Below are positions 17,355 to 25,833 of a DNA stretch of 64,000 nt, one piece after another. The stretch spans positions 1-64,000 of the forward strand of contig CAMCUB010000017.1 in the NCBI GenBank assembly GCA_945878845.1, given 5' to 3'. The position numbers were made by a program, and so were the translations under genes. This stretch comes from Erythrobacter sanguineus. Lineage in GTDB: Bacteria; Pseudomonadota; Alphaproteobacteria; Sphingomonadales; Sphingomonadaceae. The notes under the pieces were generated by a model. The model saw only the letters and a program-made list of their open reading frames with translations, had not been told where the DNA came from and ran no database searches. Every line of letters starts with the position of its first letter. The first letter of the stretch is position 1.

Positions 17355-17774
17355 ATGATTGCGCGAACTAGCCCTGCAAAACGTGATGCTCTTTGGCAGC
17401 GGTATTGGTCGATCAAGTACGGGCACGGGTGCGGTTCCTATGTGCCCATCTTGTGGCATCTTGCCTTGGGCGGCGACTTTTCGGCAATGGTCACCCTCGC
17501 CGACACCTTCGGTATGGAGGGACGGGTTGCGGACCGGTTCAGCAGGGCTGGCCTGTATTATCGAGCACATAGGGGTGGCTATGAGTACGCCGCTCAACAC
17601 CTCGCAATGGACGCTTTCAATCGAGGCGATCTTGCATCTTACAGGTTCTGGTTACGACGGGCGGTTCACTTCGACCCCGATAATCTGAAAGAGCTCAAAC
17701 GATTTGAGACGCGGCTACCACACCAAACCGCCCGTGAACGTGGGCGCGGTCGTCCCTACCGATCATATGATTGA
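17355..17774 (+). CDS. Sel1/TPR-like small hypothetical protein
   Basis: A 139-residue protein with no signal peptide. The segment about 40-105 reads like two or three Sel1-type helical repeats (GDFSAMVTLADTF, RAGLYYRAHRGGYEYAAQHLA, GDLASYRFWLRRAV). The GC content is visibly lower than in neighbouring genes, and it stands alone between a palindromic repeat and the cytochrome gene, so recent acquisition is possible. The start ATG 17355 follows a weak ribosome site; an out-of-frame ORF at 17359 is rejected as a shadow. Confidence 0.6.
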   Translation: MIARTSPAKRDALWQRYWSIKYGHGCGSYVPILWHLALGGDFSAMVTLADTFGMEGRVADRFSRAGLYYRAHRGGYEYAAQHLAMDAFNRGDLASYRFWLRRAVHFDPDNLKELKRFETRLPHQTARERGRGRPYRSYD

Positions 17775-17926
17775 CCGGCTATCGTAAACCGGACGGCCCG
17801 CTTCCCACCCGCCTCCGGTCATTTGCTGGACCAAGTTTCCTCCCGGAAAGCCGCCATTGCGGAGGGCCCGCGACAAAATTGATCCCGATCAATGACGCTG
17901 TGACGGGGCAGGCGCACAAGGCCAGC

Positions 17927-18307
17927 ATGACCCATCGCCCCTTCCTGCTCATCGCCTTCGCCGCGCTCGCCGCATGTGCCGCCATGCCGGGCTCGGAGAA
18001 TCCGCCGCCGATGGTGGGCAAGGCGACCGCGCCCTCGGCTGACACCCGGGCGCCGGCCTTTGTCGAGGCGGCTTGTGGGGGGTGTCATGCGGTCGAGCCG
18101 CCGTTCCTGTCGCCCAACCCCGCATCGCCCAGCTTTGCCGCGATCGCCAACCGCTCGGGCCTGTCGGAAAAATCGCTCGGTGACTGGCTGGCGGATGCGC
18201 ACAACTATCCTGAGGACATGGACTTCACCCTGACCCGCAAGCAGATCGACCAGATCGCCGCCTATATGGTGAGCTTGCGCGATGCCGGGTACGTGCCGCC
18301 GAAATAG
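17927..18307 (+). CDS. cytochrome c family lipoprotein
   Basis: A 126-residue protein from ATG 17927. The lipobox LAAC gives Cys17. One heme c site, CGGCH, sits near residue 49; Met or His as distal ligand may come from the NYPEDMDFTL region, the usual place in small class I cytochromes. The rest (SPSFAAIANRSGL, LTRKQIDQIAAYMVSLR) fits a mono-heme class I cytochrome c. It is probably tethered to the periplasmic face of a membrane and carries electrons. It precedes a multi-pass membrane protein by 77 bp. Confidence 0.88.
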   Translation: MTHRPFLLIAFAALAACAAMPGSENPPPMVGKATAPSADTRAPAFVEAACGGCHAVEPPFLSPNPASPSFAAIANRSGLSEKSLGDWLADAHNYPEDMDFTLTRKQIDQIAAYMVSLRDAGYVPPK

Positions 18308-18384
18308 GCGCGAGGCGCGGCTTTGCCCGCATCCTGCGGACGTGATACACTCGCCCCGGTCGCAATCGAGAGGGGGGATTCTCG

Positions 18385-19176
18385 ATGCCGTATCGTCTTG
18401 CGCCTTGGTTCGTGGGTTTCGTGCTGCTGGTCATCATGACCGGCTTCTGGGCGAGCTATTTCGGGGCGAGCGAGGCGATCCCGCTGGCCTTCCACGTTCA
18501 CGCGATCTCGTCGATGACCTGGCTGGTGCTGCTGATCGTGCAGCAGGTCGTGATCCAGCGCCGCGCAAACGAGCTGCACCGGTGGCTCGGCCGGGCGAGC
18601 TTCGTGCTGTTCCCGTTCCTGATCTTCGGTTTCGTGATGATCATCAACCTCACCGCGGGCAATTTTGCGGCCGGAGACGGTCCGGTGACGATGGCGCTCG
18701 GCCCGTCCTTCGGGATCGGGATGGGGATCGCGATCGCCGCCTACCTGACGCTCTTCTATCTGGCGCTCAAGCACCGCCGCAATGTGAAGCTCCACGCGGG
18801 CTATATGCTGGCCACCCCGCTGATCCTGTTCGAGAGCCCGTTCAGCCGGGTGATGGACGCTTACCTGCCGTGGATGAACGTGATCGGGAGCGCGTTTCCG
18901 CAATCGATCCTCGACACCATCGCGATCAGCGACGCGCTGGTGGCCGGTTTCGCGCTGGTGTTGTGGTGGCGCAACCGCACGCATGGCGCGCCGTGGCTGA
19001 TCGCGGCGGGCTTTGCGGCGGTGCAGGGCGTGGTGATGTGGTTCGCGCCCGTCATTCCGGCGATCCCGGCGCCGGTGACACTCGCGCTCGGCATCGCAGC
19101 AGGGGGCGCGGCGGCGTGGCTCGGCTGGGAGGCGGGCAAGACCCCCGCAAGGCGGGCGGCGGCAGCGGCGGGCTGA
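18385..19176 (+). CDS. seven-segment membrane protein of unknown function
   Basis: A 263-residue very hydrophobic protein with about seven membrane segments. Conserved-looking histidines are placed near membrane boundaries: HVHAISSMTW in segment 2, LHRWLGRAS in the first loop and LHAGYM after segment 4. This pattern recalls DUF2306-like or cytochrome b-like proteins but I cannot confirm heme binding. The upstream neighbour is a cytochrome c lipoprotein, which makes a redox role conceivable. Confidence 0.75.
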   Translation: MPYRLAPWFVGFVLLVIMTGFWASYFGASEAIPLAFHVHAISSMTWLVLLIVQQVVIQRRANELHRWLGRASFVLFPFLIFGFVMIINLTAGNFAAGDGPVTMALGPSFGIGMGIAIAAYLTLFYLALKHRRNVKLHAGYMLATPLILFESPFSRVMDAYLPWMNVIGSAFPQSILDTIAISDALVAGFALVLWWRNRTHGAPWLIAAGFAAVQGVVMWFAPVIPAIPAPVTLALGIAAGGAAAWLGWEAGKTPARRAAAAAG

Positions 19177-19244
19177 GCGAAAGCGTTTTCCTACAGGGGT
19201 GGCAATGGGTTAGGGAGAGCGAAAGGCCTCACTCAGGCCGCGCG

Positions 19245-19294
19245 CTCTTTGCCATCGTCAGCCACCCCGCCCCATCCGAAGGGCAAAGAGTTTT
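19245..19294 (+). terminator. long-loop inverted repeat with T-run
   Basis: CTCTTTGCC (19245-19253) pairs with GGCAAAGAG (19282-19290), followed by TTTT. The 28-nt loop is long, so this is a weak candidate terminator for the upstream membrane gene. The whole 319-bp gap 19177-19495 otherwise holds only the stem-loop repeat copy C. Confidence 0.35.
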
Positions 19295-19451
19295 CCCGCT
19301 TTATACTGTGTCTCATGTGTCTCCTGCTTCAGGAAACCGTGAGCCAGGCTGAACAAGCGGCCCAACTACCGACTCGGCAAGCGCAAGTACGGCTGCGCAG
19401 CAGCCGCGAGCGCACGCGCGCGAGCCGCAGGTGCCCAAGCCCGCAGGGCTT

Positions 19452-19489
19452 GGAACAGCACCGAGGACGCTCGCCCGGAGGGGCGAGCG
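19452..19489 (-). repeat. 3'-end stem-loop repeat, copy C
   Basis: Read on the minus strand after the PfkB-kinase stop: stem CGCTCGCCC, loop CTCC, stem GGGCGAGCG, then TCCTCGGTGCTGTTCC (19467-19452). Seven bases separate the stop and the stem. After the tail, AAGCCC-TGC-GGGCTT forms a second hairpin and GGCACCTGCGGCTC matches copy A. Confidence 0.8.
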
Positions 19490-19495
19490 AAAGAC

Positions 19496-20497
19496 CTAGA
19501 GACTCTCTTCCATCAGCTTGAGCATGTCCGCTTCCGGCCGCGGGCCGTAGTGCGAGATCACCTCCGAGGCGCAGATCGCGCCGCGCTTCAGGCACTGCGC
19601 CAGCGGCTCGCCCTTGGCGTAGCCGGAGAGGAAGCCAGCGGCGAACTGGTCGCCCGCGCCGGTGGTGTCGACCACCTTGGCAACCGGGACCGCGGCCACT
19701 TCGGCGCGCTCCCCGTGGGCGATGGAGACCGCGCCCTTCTCCGAGCGCGTGGCGACCAGCACCGGCACCTTGCCCGCGACCGCGGCGAGGCCGGTCTCGA
19801 AGTCGTCCTCGCCCGTCAGCGTGGCGAGTTCGCTCTCGTTGACGAACAGGATGTCGATCACGCCGTCCTCGATCATCGCGCGGAAATCGTCACCGTGGCG
19901 GTCGATCACGAAGCTTTCGGACGCGGTGAAGGCGATCTTGCGGCCTGCCTGGCGCGCGACCTCGATCGCGCGGCGCATGGCGCGGCGGGGCTCTTCGGGG
20001 TCCCAGAGATAGCCTTCGAGATAGAGGATCGCAGCCGACGCGATCAGATCCTCGTCCATTGCGGCGGCCGGCAGGAACTGGCCCGCGCCGAGGAAGGTGT
20101 TCATGGTGCGCTCGCCATCGGGCGTCACGAAGATCAGCACGCGGCCGGTGGCAGGCTCGCCGTCGCGGCCGGGCGTGTCGAAGTCGATGCCGGTGGCGCG
20201 CATATCGTGGCGGAATACGTTGCCGAGCTGGTCGTCGGCGACCTGGCCGATGAAAGCGCATTGCAGGCCGAGCGTTGCGAGCCCCGCCAGCGTGTTGGCC
20301 GCCGAGCCGCCCGAGACCTCGCGCGCGGGCGGCATGGCTTCGTAAAGCTCGTCGGCGCGCGCCTCGTCGATCAGGGTCATGCCGCCGCGGTTGAGCTGAA
20401 GCTCGGTGATCAGCTCCTCCTCGCAGGAGGCGATCACGTCGACCACGGCGTTGCCGATGGCGATGACGTCGTAACGGGGCTCAGTGGTCTCGGGCAC
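19496..20497 (-). CDS. PfkB-family kinase, probably adenosine kinase
   Basis: A 333-residue carbohydrate/nucleoside kinase. GTG 20497 is chosen because AAGGA lies just upstream and the protein then opens with YDVIAIGNAVVDVIA. Family motifs: GGSAANT near residue 63, and the anion-hole/catalytic signature DTTGAGDQFAAGF near residue 285 with the base Asp. In Alphaproteobacteria this subgroup is generally called adenosine kinase, producing AMP from adenosine; ribokinase-like specificity cannot be excluded. It is divergent from the EI24 gene across 128 bp. Confidence 0.9.
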   Translation of the reverse strand: MPETTEPRYDVIAIGNAVVDVIASCEEELITELQLNRGGMTLIDEARADELYEAMPPAREVSGGSAANTLAGLATLGLQCAFIGQVADDQLGNVFRHDMRATGIDFDTPGRDGEPATGRVLIFVTPDGERTMNTFLGAGQFLPAAAMDEDLIASAAILYLEGYLWDPEEPRRAMRRAIEVARQAGRKIAFTASESFVIDRHGDDFRAMIEDGVIDILFVNESELATLTGEDDFETGLAAVAGKVPVLVATRSEKGAVSIAHGERAEVAAVPVAKVVDTTGAGDQFAAGFLSGYAKGEPLAQCLKRGAICASEVISHYGPRPEADMLKLMEESL

Positions 20498-20625
20498 GGG
20501 CGGCTTCCTTGGATGGTGGATTGCGCAAGCGCCTAGCCGCCTTCTTGCGCCTCGCCAAGCGATCTGTGTGCGGTGCACCATCGCTGCGTTGACTTCGCAG
20601 GGCGGCGTGCGCATCGAATGGCGCC

Positions 20626-21330
20626 ATGTCCGCCGTCCCTGCCGCGATCGTGAAGGCCTTCGGCCAGCTGGGCGACCGCGCCGTCGTCCGCGTGGGCGTC
20701 AAGAGCGTCGCGGTGACGCTCGCGGTGTTCGCGGCGGCCAGCGTCGGGCTCTGGTTCGGGCTGGACCGGTTGCTGCGGAGCGAGTGGGTGGCCGCGGCCC
20801 TGCCCGCCGATTACGCCGCGACCGCAACGGTGCTGCTGTGGCTGGTGGTGAGCGTCACCGCGTTCTGGCTGCTGTTCCGGATCCTTGCGCTGGCGGTGCT
20901 CCAACTGTTCGCCGACGAGGTGGTGGCGGCGGTCGAGGCGAAGCATTACCCCGACCTCGCCGAACGCGCGCAGCCGCTGCCGCTGGCGCGCGAGGTGGCG
21001 GTGGCCACCAAGGGGCTGATGCGGGCGCTGGGCTACAACCTGCTCGCCCTGCCGGTGGCGGCAGTGCTGGTGTTCACCGCGATCGGTCCGGCGCTGGTGT
21101 TCCTCGCCGTCAACGCGGTGCTGCTCGGGCGCGAGCTCACCGACATGGCGTGGCTGCGGCACTGTGAGGGCGACACGCGCGGCAACCCCGTGCCCAAGGC
21201 CGAGCGCATCCTGCTCGGCGCGGTGGTGGCGGGGATGATGGCGGTGCCGCTGGTCAACCTCGTGGCTCCGCTGGTCGGCGCGGCGGCAGGAACGCATCTG
21301 GTGCTGCGCCGGATCGGAGCGAAGGGCTGA
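20626..21330 (+). CDS. EI24 (CysZ-like) membrane protein
   Basis: A 234-residue protein with four to five membrane segments (about 30-50, 66-100, 132-165, 198-225) and the EI24-family middle motif AFWLLFRILALAVLQLFADEVV. EI24/CysZ proteins include sulfate permeases, but in this group the substrate is not established. The stop TGA shares one base with the ATG of the next gene, showing an operon of two. Confidence 0.85.
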   Translation: MSAVPAAIVKAFGQLGDRAVVRVGVKSVAVTLAVFAAASVGLWFGLDRLLRSEWVAAALPADYAATATVLLWLVVSVTAFWLLFRILALAVLQLFADEVVAAVEAKHYPDLAERAQPLPLAREVAVATKGLMRALGYNLLALPVAAVLVFTAIGPALVFLAVNAVLLGRELTDMAWLRHCEGDTRGNPVPKAERILLGAVVAGMMAVPLVNLVAPLVGAAAGTHLVLRRIGAKG

Positions 21331-21755
21331 TGCGCGCCGCCGTGCTCACCGCCGCTCTGCTGGCGACGGCGCTCTGCGGTTGCGCGGGCGGCGCGAGCCC
21401 TGCCCGAAAGCCCTCCGCCGCCGCTCCGCGTCCCGGCTTCCGCCCCGCCGCACCGGCCACCCCGCGCAGCACCATCGTCGTGGTGCCCGAGGTGATGGCG
21501 CCCGCGGGCCTTGCCGGTGTGATCGGCGCGCCCGCCGCCGCGCTCACCAGCCGCTTCGGCCAGCCCCGCATCGACCTTGCCGAGGGCGATGCGCGGAAGC
21601 TCCAGTTCGCCGGCCCCACCTGCGTGCTCGACATCTACCTCTACCCCGTCGCTGCCGCCGCCGAGCCGACCGCGACCCATGTCGCCGCGCGCCTCAGGCA
21701 GGGCGGCGCACCTGCCGACCCGGGCGACTGCCTGCGCGAGGTCGAGCAAAGGTAA
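21330..21755 (+). CDS. small lipoprotein of unknown function
   Basis: A 141-residue protein coupled to the EI24 gene by a TGATG overlap. The leader ends in a lipobox-like LCGC (Cys18, with a second Cys at 16), followed by a Pro/Ala-rich linker and a compact C-terminal domain with two cysteines (GPTCVLDIYLYPV and DPGDCL) that could form a disulfide. Sequence AAALTSRFGQPRIDLAEG is typical of a short alphaproteobacterial family annotated only as hypothetical. Confidence 0.8.
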   Translation: MRAAVLTAALLATALCGCAGGASPARKPSAAAPRPGFRPAAPATPRSTIVVVPEVMAPAGLAGVIGAPAAALTSRFGQPRIDLAEGDARKLQFAGPTCVLDIYLYPVAAAAEPTATHVAARLRQGGAPADPGDCLREVEQR

Positions 21756-21817
21756 CGCGGCTTTAAGCCTGTCCGTGGCATGGCCTCTCCCGAGAAACCT
21801 CAGGGGACGTAACCACC

Positions 21818-22762
21818 GTGACCACCCAATTCCTCGAAGTCGCGCGGGCCGCCGCCGCCGACGGCCAGATCACCGCCGACGAGCTCCTCGCCCTGCGCCG
21901 CGAAGGCTGGGGTGACGGCATCATCACCCGCGAGGAAGCCGAGGCGCTGTTCGCGGTCAATCAGGCGCTGCACCAGCGCTCGCCCGAGTGGGTGGACTTC
22001 TTCGTCGAGGCTATCGGCGAGCATGTCCTCAACGGCACCCCGCCGCGGCTCCAGTGCAGCCTCGAGGAAGCCGAATGGCTGATCGCGCAGGTCGATGCCG
22101 ACGGCAAGGTCGAGAGCATGGCCGAGCTCGAGGCGCTGGTGCGCATCCTCGAGCGCGCCGAGAACACCCCCGACCGGCTCAAGGACTATGTGCTCGCCAA
22201 GGTCGAGCATGCGGTGCTGCACGGCAACGGCCCGACCCGCCACGGCGGCGACCTCAGCGCCACCCACATCACCGCTGCCGAATGCCGCATCGTCCGCCGC
22301 GTGATCTTCGCCAGCGGCGGCCACGGCCCGGCTGCGGTCACCCGCCACGATGCCGAGATGCTGTTCCGCCTCAAGGACGCGACCCTCGCCGACGAGAACG
22401 CGGCCGAGTGGGACGACCTGTTCCTCGACGGCGTCGCCAATTTCATGAAGGGCTTCGCGCTCCCCAGCGCCCAGCTCAGCCACGATCGCAAGCGCGAGCT
22501 GGAAGCCTTCGTCGCTGACAACCGCGTCAATCTCGGCGGCTTTCTCGGCCGGGTGGCGCGCGAAGTGCCCAATGTCGGCAACCACTTCGGCAAGGTGTTC
22601 GGGAAGAAGAAGCCCGCAGGAACCGACTACGAAGCCCTCGCCGCCGAGGGCGAGAAGGTCACGACCTATGAGAGCGAGTGGCTCGATAGCATGGTGCAAG
22701 CCGACGGCGAGGTCGACGAGCTCGAAAGCCGCCTGATCGCGCGCCTCGCGCAAGCGGACTAA
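21818..22762 (+). CDS. TerB-like duplicated domain protein
   Basis: A 314-residue soluble protein from GTG 21818, preceded by CAGGGGACG. It contains three similar acidic, EF-hand-like or TerB-like helical modules: AAADGQITADELLALRREG at the start, DADGKVESMAELEALVRILE near 90, and DGEVDELESRLIARLAQ at the end. Similar domains in TerB bind metal or sit at membranes; here the binding is inference. It overlaps by 4 bp at its 3' end with the last gene of the suf operon, which is convergent. Confidence 0.75.
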   Translation: MTTQFLEVARAAAADGQITADELLALRREGWGDGIITREEAEALFAVNQALHQRSPEWVDFFVEAIGEHVLNGTPPRLQCSLEEAEWLIAQVDADGKVESMAELEALVRILERAENTPDRLKDYVLAKVEHAVLHGNGPTRHGGDLSATHITAAECRIVRRVIFASGGHGPAAVTRHDAEMLFRLKDATLADENAAEWDDLFLDGVANFMKGFALPSAQLSHDRKRELEAFVADNRVNLGGFLGRVAREVPNVGNHFGKVFGKKKPAGTDYEALAAEGEKVTTYESEWLDSMVQADGEVDELESRLIARLAQAD

Positions 22763-22971
22763 GCGCCGGAGTAATGCCCGCCGCGCAGCTGGCTCAATGC
22801 CAGCGCGAGGTGGAGGATCTCGGTCTCGATCCGGGTCTGATCCTCGGGCGCGACCCCTGCTTCCAGCTGCGCCTCAAGCACGGCGCGCTCGCCTTCGATC
22901 CGCGCGATGATCGCCTGCACTTCGCGCCCGCGCTGCGCGGTGCGCTGGGCGTTGCGATCAGGCGGGGTCAC
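22759..22971 (-). CDS. small coiled-coil protein, last gene of the suf operon
   Basis: A 70-residue helical protein (AQRGREVQAIIARIEGERAV) starting at GTG 22971, which overlaps the sufA stop by 4 bp. The overlap is the main argument that it is real. It has no cysteines and no signal peptide. No family is recognised; a role as a small partner protein of SufA is only a guess. Confidence 0.65.
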   Translation of the reverse strand: MTPPDRNAQRTAQRGREVQAIIARIEGERAVLEAQLEAGVAPEDQTRIETEILHLALALSQLRGGHYSGA

Positions 22972-23333
22972 ACCATGAAGCTCTCGCCGCAGCCGCAGGC
23001 GCCCTTGGCGTTGGGGTTCTCGAACACGAAACCGGCGGTGAAATCGTCCTCGCGCCAGTCCATCACGCTGCCGATGAGGTAGAGCACCGAGGCGCCGTCG
23101 ATATAGAACACGCCGCCGGGGGTTACGATCTTCTCGTCGAACTTGGCCTCGGTGGTGACATAGTCGACCGAATAGGCGAGGCCCGAGCAGCCGCGGCGGG
23201 GGGTCGAGAGCTTGACGCCGATCGCGTCCGCCGGGGCCTTGCTCATCAGCTCCGCGACCCGCGCCTCCGCGGAGGGCGTCAGGGTAACGGCGGCCTTAGG
23301 GGCGGGGCGAGACGTCGTGGTGGTGTCGGTCAT
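22968..23333 (-). CDS. sufA: HesB/IscA-type Fe-S carrier protein SufA
   Basis: A 121-residue A-type carrier that receives Fe-S clusters from the SufBCD scaffold and passes them to target proteins. The three conserved cysteines are present: one in RRGCSGLAY and the pair in GACGCGESF. The N-terminal 15 residues are a disordered Thr-rich tail. ATG 23333 overlaps the GNAT stop by 4 bp. Confidence 0.95.
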   Translation of the reverse strand: MTDTTTTSRPAPKAAVTLTPSAEARVAELMSKAPADAIGVKLSTPRRGCSGLAYSVDYVTTEAKFDEKIVTPGGVFYIDGASVLYLIGSVMDWREDDFTAGFVFENPNAKGACGCGESFMV

Positions 23334-23824
23334 TTGAGCCTCTTCTGCCAGAACAGCGCGTGCCCGGTGGCGGGATCGAGCTGGTAGTCGCCAAAGCCTT
23401 CGCGCGCATACAAGTGCCGCGCCGGATTGCCGCTCAGCACTTCCAATGTGATCTTGCAGGCCCCGCGCTTCAAGGCCTCGGCCTCGACGGCGGCGAGCAG
23501 CGCCTTGCCGACGCCGTGCCCACGCGTCTCCGGCAGCACCGCGAGATCGTGAATATTGACCAGCGGCGCGGCGGCGAAGGTCGAATAGCCCATGAAGCAA
23601 TTGGCGAGGCCGACGGCGCGCTCGTCGAGCCGGGCGAGCAGCGAGAAGGCTTGGCCGTTCGCCGCCAGATCGTCCGCGAGCCGCGCCTGGACGTCGTCAG
23701 CAAGCGGCGCGCCGCCACCCATCGGATCGCGCGCATAGGCGTCGAGCAGCGCGACGACATCCGCCGCGTCGCGCGCGTTGCGGTAGTCCGCGAGCGTAAT
23801 CGTAAGGGCAGGAGCCAGCGTCAC
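23330..23824 (-). CDS. GNAT family N-acetyltransferase
   Basis: A 164-residue acetyltransferase. GTG 23824 overlaps the sufT stop by 4 bp, so I prefer it over starts further upstream. The acetyl-CoA binding motif A is LAVLPETRGHGVGKALLAAVE (the core R-G-H-G-V-G-K), with LEVLSGNPARHLYAREGFG forming motif B. The substrate is unknown. Its position inside the suf operon, between sufT and sufA, is unusual and may reflect operon accretion rather than function. Confidence 0.88.
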   Translation of the reverse strand: MTLAPALTITLADYRNARDAADVVALLDAYARDPMGGGAPLADDVQARLADDLAANGQAFSLLARLDERAVGLANCFMGYSTFAAAPLVNIHDLAVLPETRGHGVGKALLAAVEAEALKRGACKITLEVLSGNPARHLYAREGFGDYQLDPATGHALFWQKRLK

Positions 23825-24261
23825 AGCATCCCCAGCTCGAGCCGCGCCTCGTCGCTCATCTTGTGCGGGCCCCAGGGCGGATCCCAAATGAGATTGACCT
23901 CGGCATCGCGAATCCCCGGCACGCTCGCGACGCGCAGCTCGACCTCGCCCGGCATCGATTCCGCGACCGGACAATGCGGCGTCGTCAGCGTCATTGTGAC
24001 GGTGGCGTCGCGGTTCTCGTCGACCTCGACGCCGTAGATCAGGCCGAGATCGTAGATGTTGACCGGAATTTCCGGGTCGAAGATCTCGCGCAGCGCCGCG
24101 ATCACATCGGCTTGCAGGTCGCTGCCCTCCCCGCCTACGCCATCGGCGGCGGGCTTGGCGGCGAGGAAGCCGTCGAGATAGTCGCGGGTGCGGGGTTCTT
24201 CCGTGTCGATCGCGTCTTCAACGCGGGCGCGCGGGGGCTTTTCGGCTGAGCTGTCCATCAT
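23821..24261 (-). CDS. sufT: SUF system protein SufT (DUF59/MIP18)
   Basis: A 146-residue protein with a disordered N-terminus and a DUF59 domain (about 45-140): DPEIPVNIYDLGLIYGVEV, the conserved cysteine in TPHCPVAESMP and NLIWDPPWGPHKMSDEARLELG. SufT assists Fe-S cluster maturation in many bacteria. ATG 24261 (or the adjacent ATG 24258) starts one base after the sufS stop. It is the only junction in the operon that does not overlap. Confidence 0.92.
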   Translation of the reverse strand: MMDSSAEKPPRARVEDAIDTEEPRTRDYLDGFLAAKPAADGVGGEGSDLQADVIAALREIFDPEIPVNIYDLGLIYGVEVDENRDATVTMTLTTPHCPVAESMPGEVELRVASVPGIRDAEVNLIWDPPWGPHKMSDEARLELGML

Positions 24262-24262
24262 C

Positions 24263-25489
24263 TCATCCCTTTCCAAAAATCTTGCGGGTGCGGGCGATCC
24301 CGGCGAGCAATGCGTCGACATCGGCCTCGGTCGAATAGAGGCCGAAGCTGGCGCGGGCGGTGGCGGGAACGCCGAGGTAGTCCATCAGCGGCTGGGCGCA
24401 GTGGTGCCCGGCGCGGATCGCGACATTGCTCTCGTCGAGGATCGTGCCGAGGTCGTGGGGGTGAATGTCGTCGATGGCGAAGCTGACGATCCCGGCGCTG
24501 TCGGCGGGGCCAAACAGCGTGACGTCATTCATCGCGCCCAGTTCGCGGCGCAGCTTGGCCACCAGCGCCTGCTCGTGCGCATGGATGCGCTCCGGGCGAA
24601 CCGCACTGACGTAGTCGGCGGCGGCGGCGAAGGCGATGGCCTCGGTGATCGCGGGCGTCCCGGCCTCGAACCGCTGCGGGCCGGAGGCGTAGGTGGTCTT
24701 GGCGAAGGTCACGCGGTCGATCATCGCCCCGCCGCCCTGATAGGGGGGCATCTTGGCGAGCAATTCCTTGCGCGCCCACAGCGCCCCGATCCCGGTCGGC
24801 CCGTAGAGCTTGTGCGCGGAGAAGACGTAGAAGTCGCAGTCCAGCGCCGTGACGTCGACGCCCATATGCGGCGCGCTCTGGCACCCATCGAGCAGCAGCT
24901 TTGCGCCGACCTTGTGGGCGAGAGCCGCCGCGCGCGGGGCATCGAGCAGCGCGCCGGTGACGTTGGAGACATGTCCCAGCGCGACCAGCTTGTGCGCCTC
25001 GGTGAGCATCGCCTCGGCGGCATCGAGGTCGATGCAGTGATCCGACGTCAGCGGGCAGACGTCGATCTGCGCGCCCACTTCTTCCGCCACCATCTGCCAC
25101 GGCACGATGTTCGAATGGTGCTCGGCCTGTGAGAGGAGGATGCGATCCCCCGCTTTCAGGTTCGCCCGGCCCCAGGTCTGCGCGACCAGATTGATCGCCT
25201 CGGTCGCGCTGCGGGTGAAGACCAGCTCGTCCTCGTGCCCACCGATGAACCGCGCGACGGTGCGCCGTGCGGCCTCGTATGCGAGCGTCATCTCTGCCGA
25301 GCGGGTGTAGACCCCGCGGTGGACGGTCGCGTAATCCTCGCCCAGCGCGCGCGCCATGGCTTCGATCACGGCGCGCGGCTTCTGCGCGGTGGCGGCGGTG
25401 TCGAGGTAGTGCCAGGGCTTGCCGTCATGCGTGACCATGCCGGGGAACTCGGCGCGAAGATCGCGGAGGATGGTCGCGGGGGCGTTCAT
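24263..25489 (-). CDS. sufS: cysteine desulfurase SufS
   Basis: A 408-residue PLP enzyme that removes sulfur from cysteine for Fe-S assembly. PLP Lys lies in SAHKLYGPTG and the active-site Cys in IRAGHHCAQPLM, the class II desulfurase arrangement. ATG 25489 overlaps the preceding small gene's stop by 4 bp. SufS usually needs SufE or SufU as sulfur acceptor; neither is in the operon as seen, so the acceptor must be elsewhere. Confidence 0.96.
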   Translation of the reverse strand: MNAPATILRDLRAEFPGMVTHDGKPWHYLDTAATAQKPRAVIEAMARALGEDYATVHRGVYTRSAEMTLAYEAARRTVARFIGGHEDELVFTRSATEAINLVAQTWGRANLKAGDRILLSQAEHHSNIVPWQMVAEEVGAQIDVCPLTSDHCIDLDAAEAMLTEAHKLVALGHVSNVTGALLDAPRAAALAHKVGAKLLLDGCQSAPHMGVDVTALDCDFYVFSAHKLYGPTGIGALWARKELLAKMPPYQGGGAMIDRVTFAKTTYASGPQRFEAGTPAITEAIAFAAAADYVSAVRPERIHAHEQALVAKLRRELGAMNDVTLFGPADSAGIVSFAIDDIHPHDLGTILDESNVAIRAGHHCAQPLMDYLGVPATARASFGLYSTEADVDALLAGIARTRKIFGKG

Positions 25490-25833
25490 GGCTTGGCCTC
25501 GTAATGCTCGCGGATCAGGCGATCGACGAAGTAGAGCGCCTCCGAACGCAGCGCCTGCCGCTTGGTGATGCTGCCGTGCGAAACCTCGTTGTAGAGCCTG
25601 ACAGCTTCCGGCGAATCCGCCGCGGCGTTGAGCTCGGCCTCGCACCGGTCGGCCACCGCCAGCGCCCATTGCCAGCGTTCGTCGGCTGTGGGAGCGGGCG
25701 CTTCGGAGGCAAGCGTTTCTGCCAGACCGGCGCGCAGGCAGGCGTGGGCGGCATCGAGCGCGGCATTGAGCTGCGGCACGGTGCCGATGAAAGCGGGGGC
25801 CTGGGCGAGCGCGAGGGCGAGGATCAGGCTCAC
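25486..25833 (-). CDS. small exported protein within the suf operon
   Basis: A 115-residue protein from GTG 25833, which overlaps the sufD stop by 4 bp. The first 15 residues (MSLILALALAQAPAF) could be a short signal peptide. The mature part is helical with two cysteines (AHACLRAG and ADRCEAEL) that could form a disulfide. No family recognised. A secreted product in an operon for cytosolic Fe-S assembly is unexpected. Confidence 0.72.
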   Translation of the reverse strand: MSLILALALAQAPAFIGTVPQLNAALDAAHACLRAGLAETLASEAPAPTADERWQWALAVADRCEAELNAAADSPEAVRLYNEVSHGSITKRQALRSEALYFVDRLIREHYEAKP

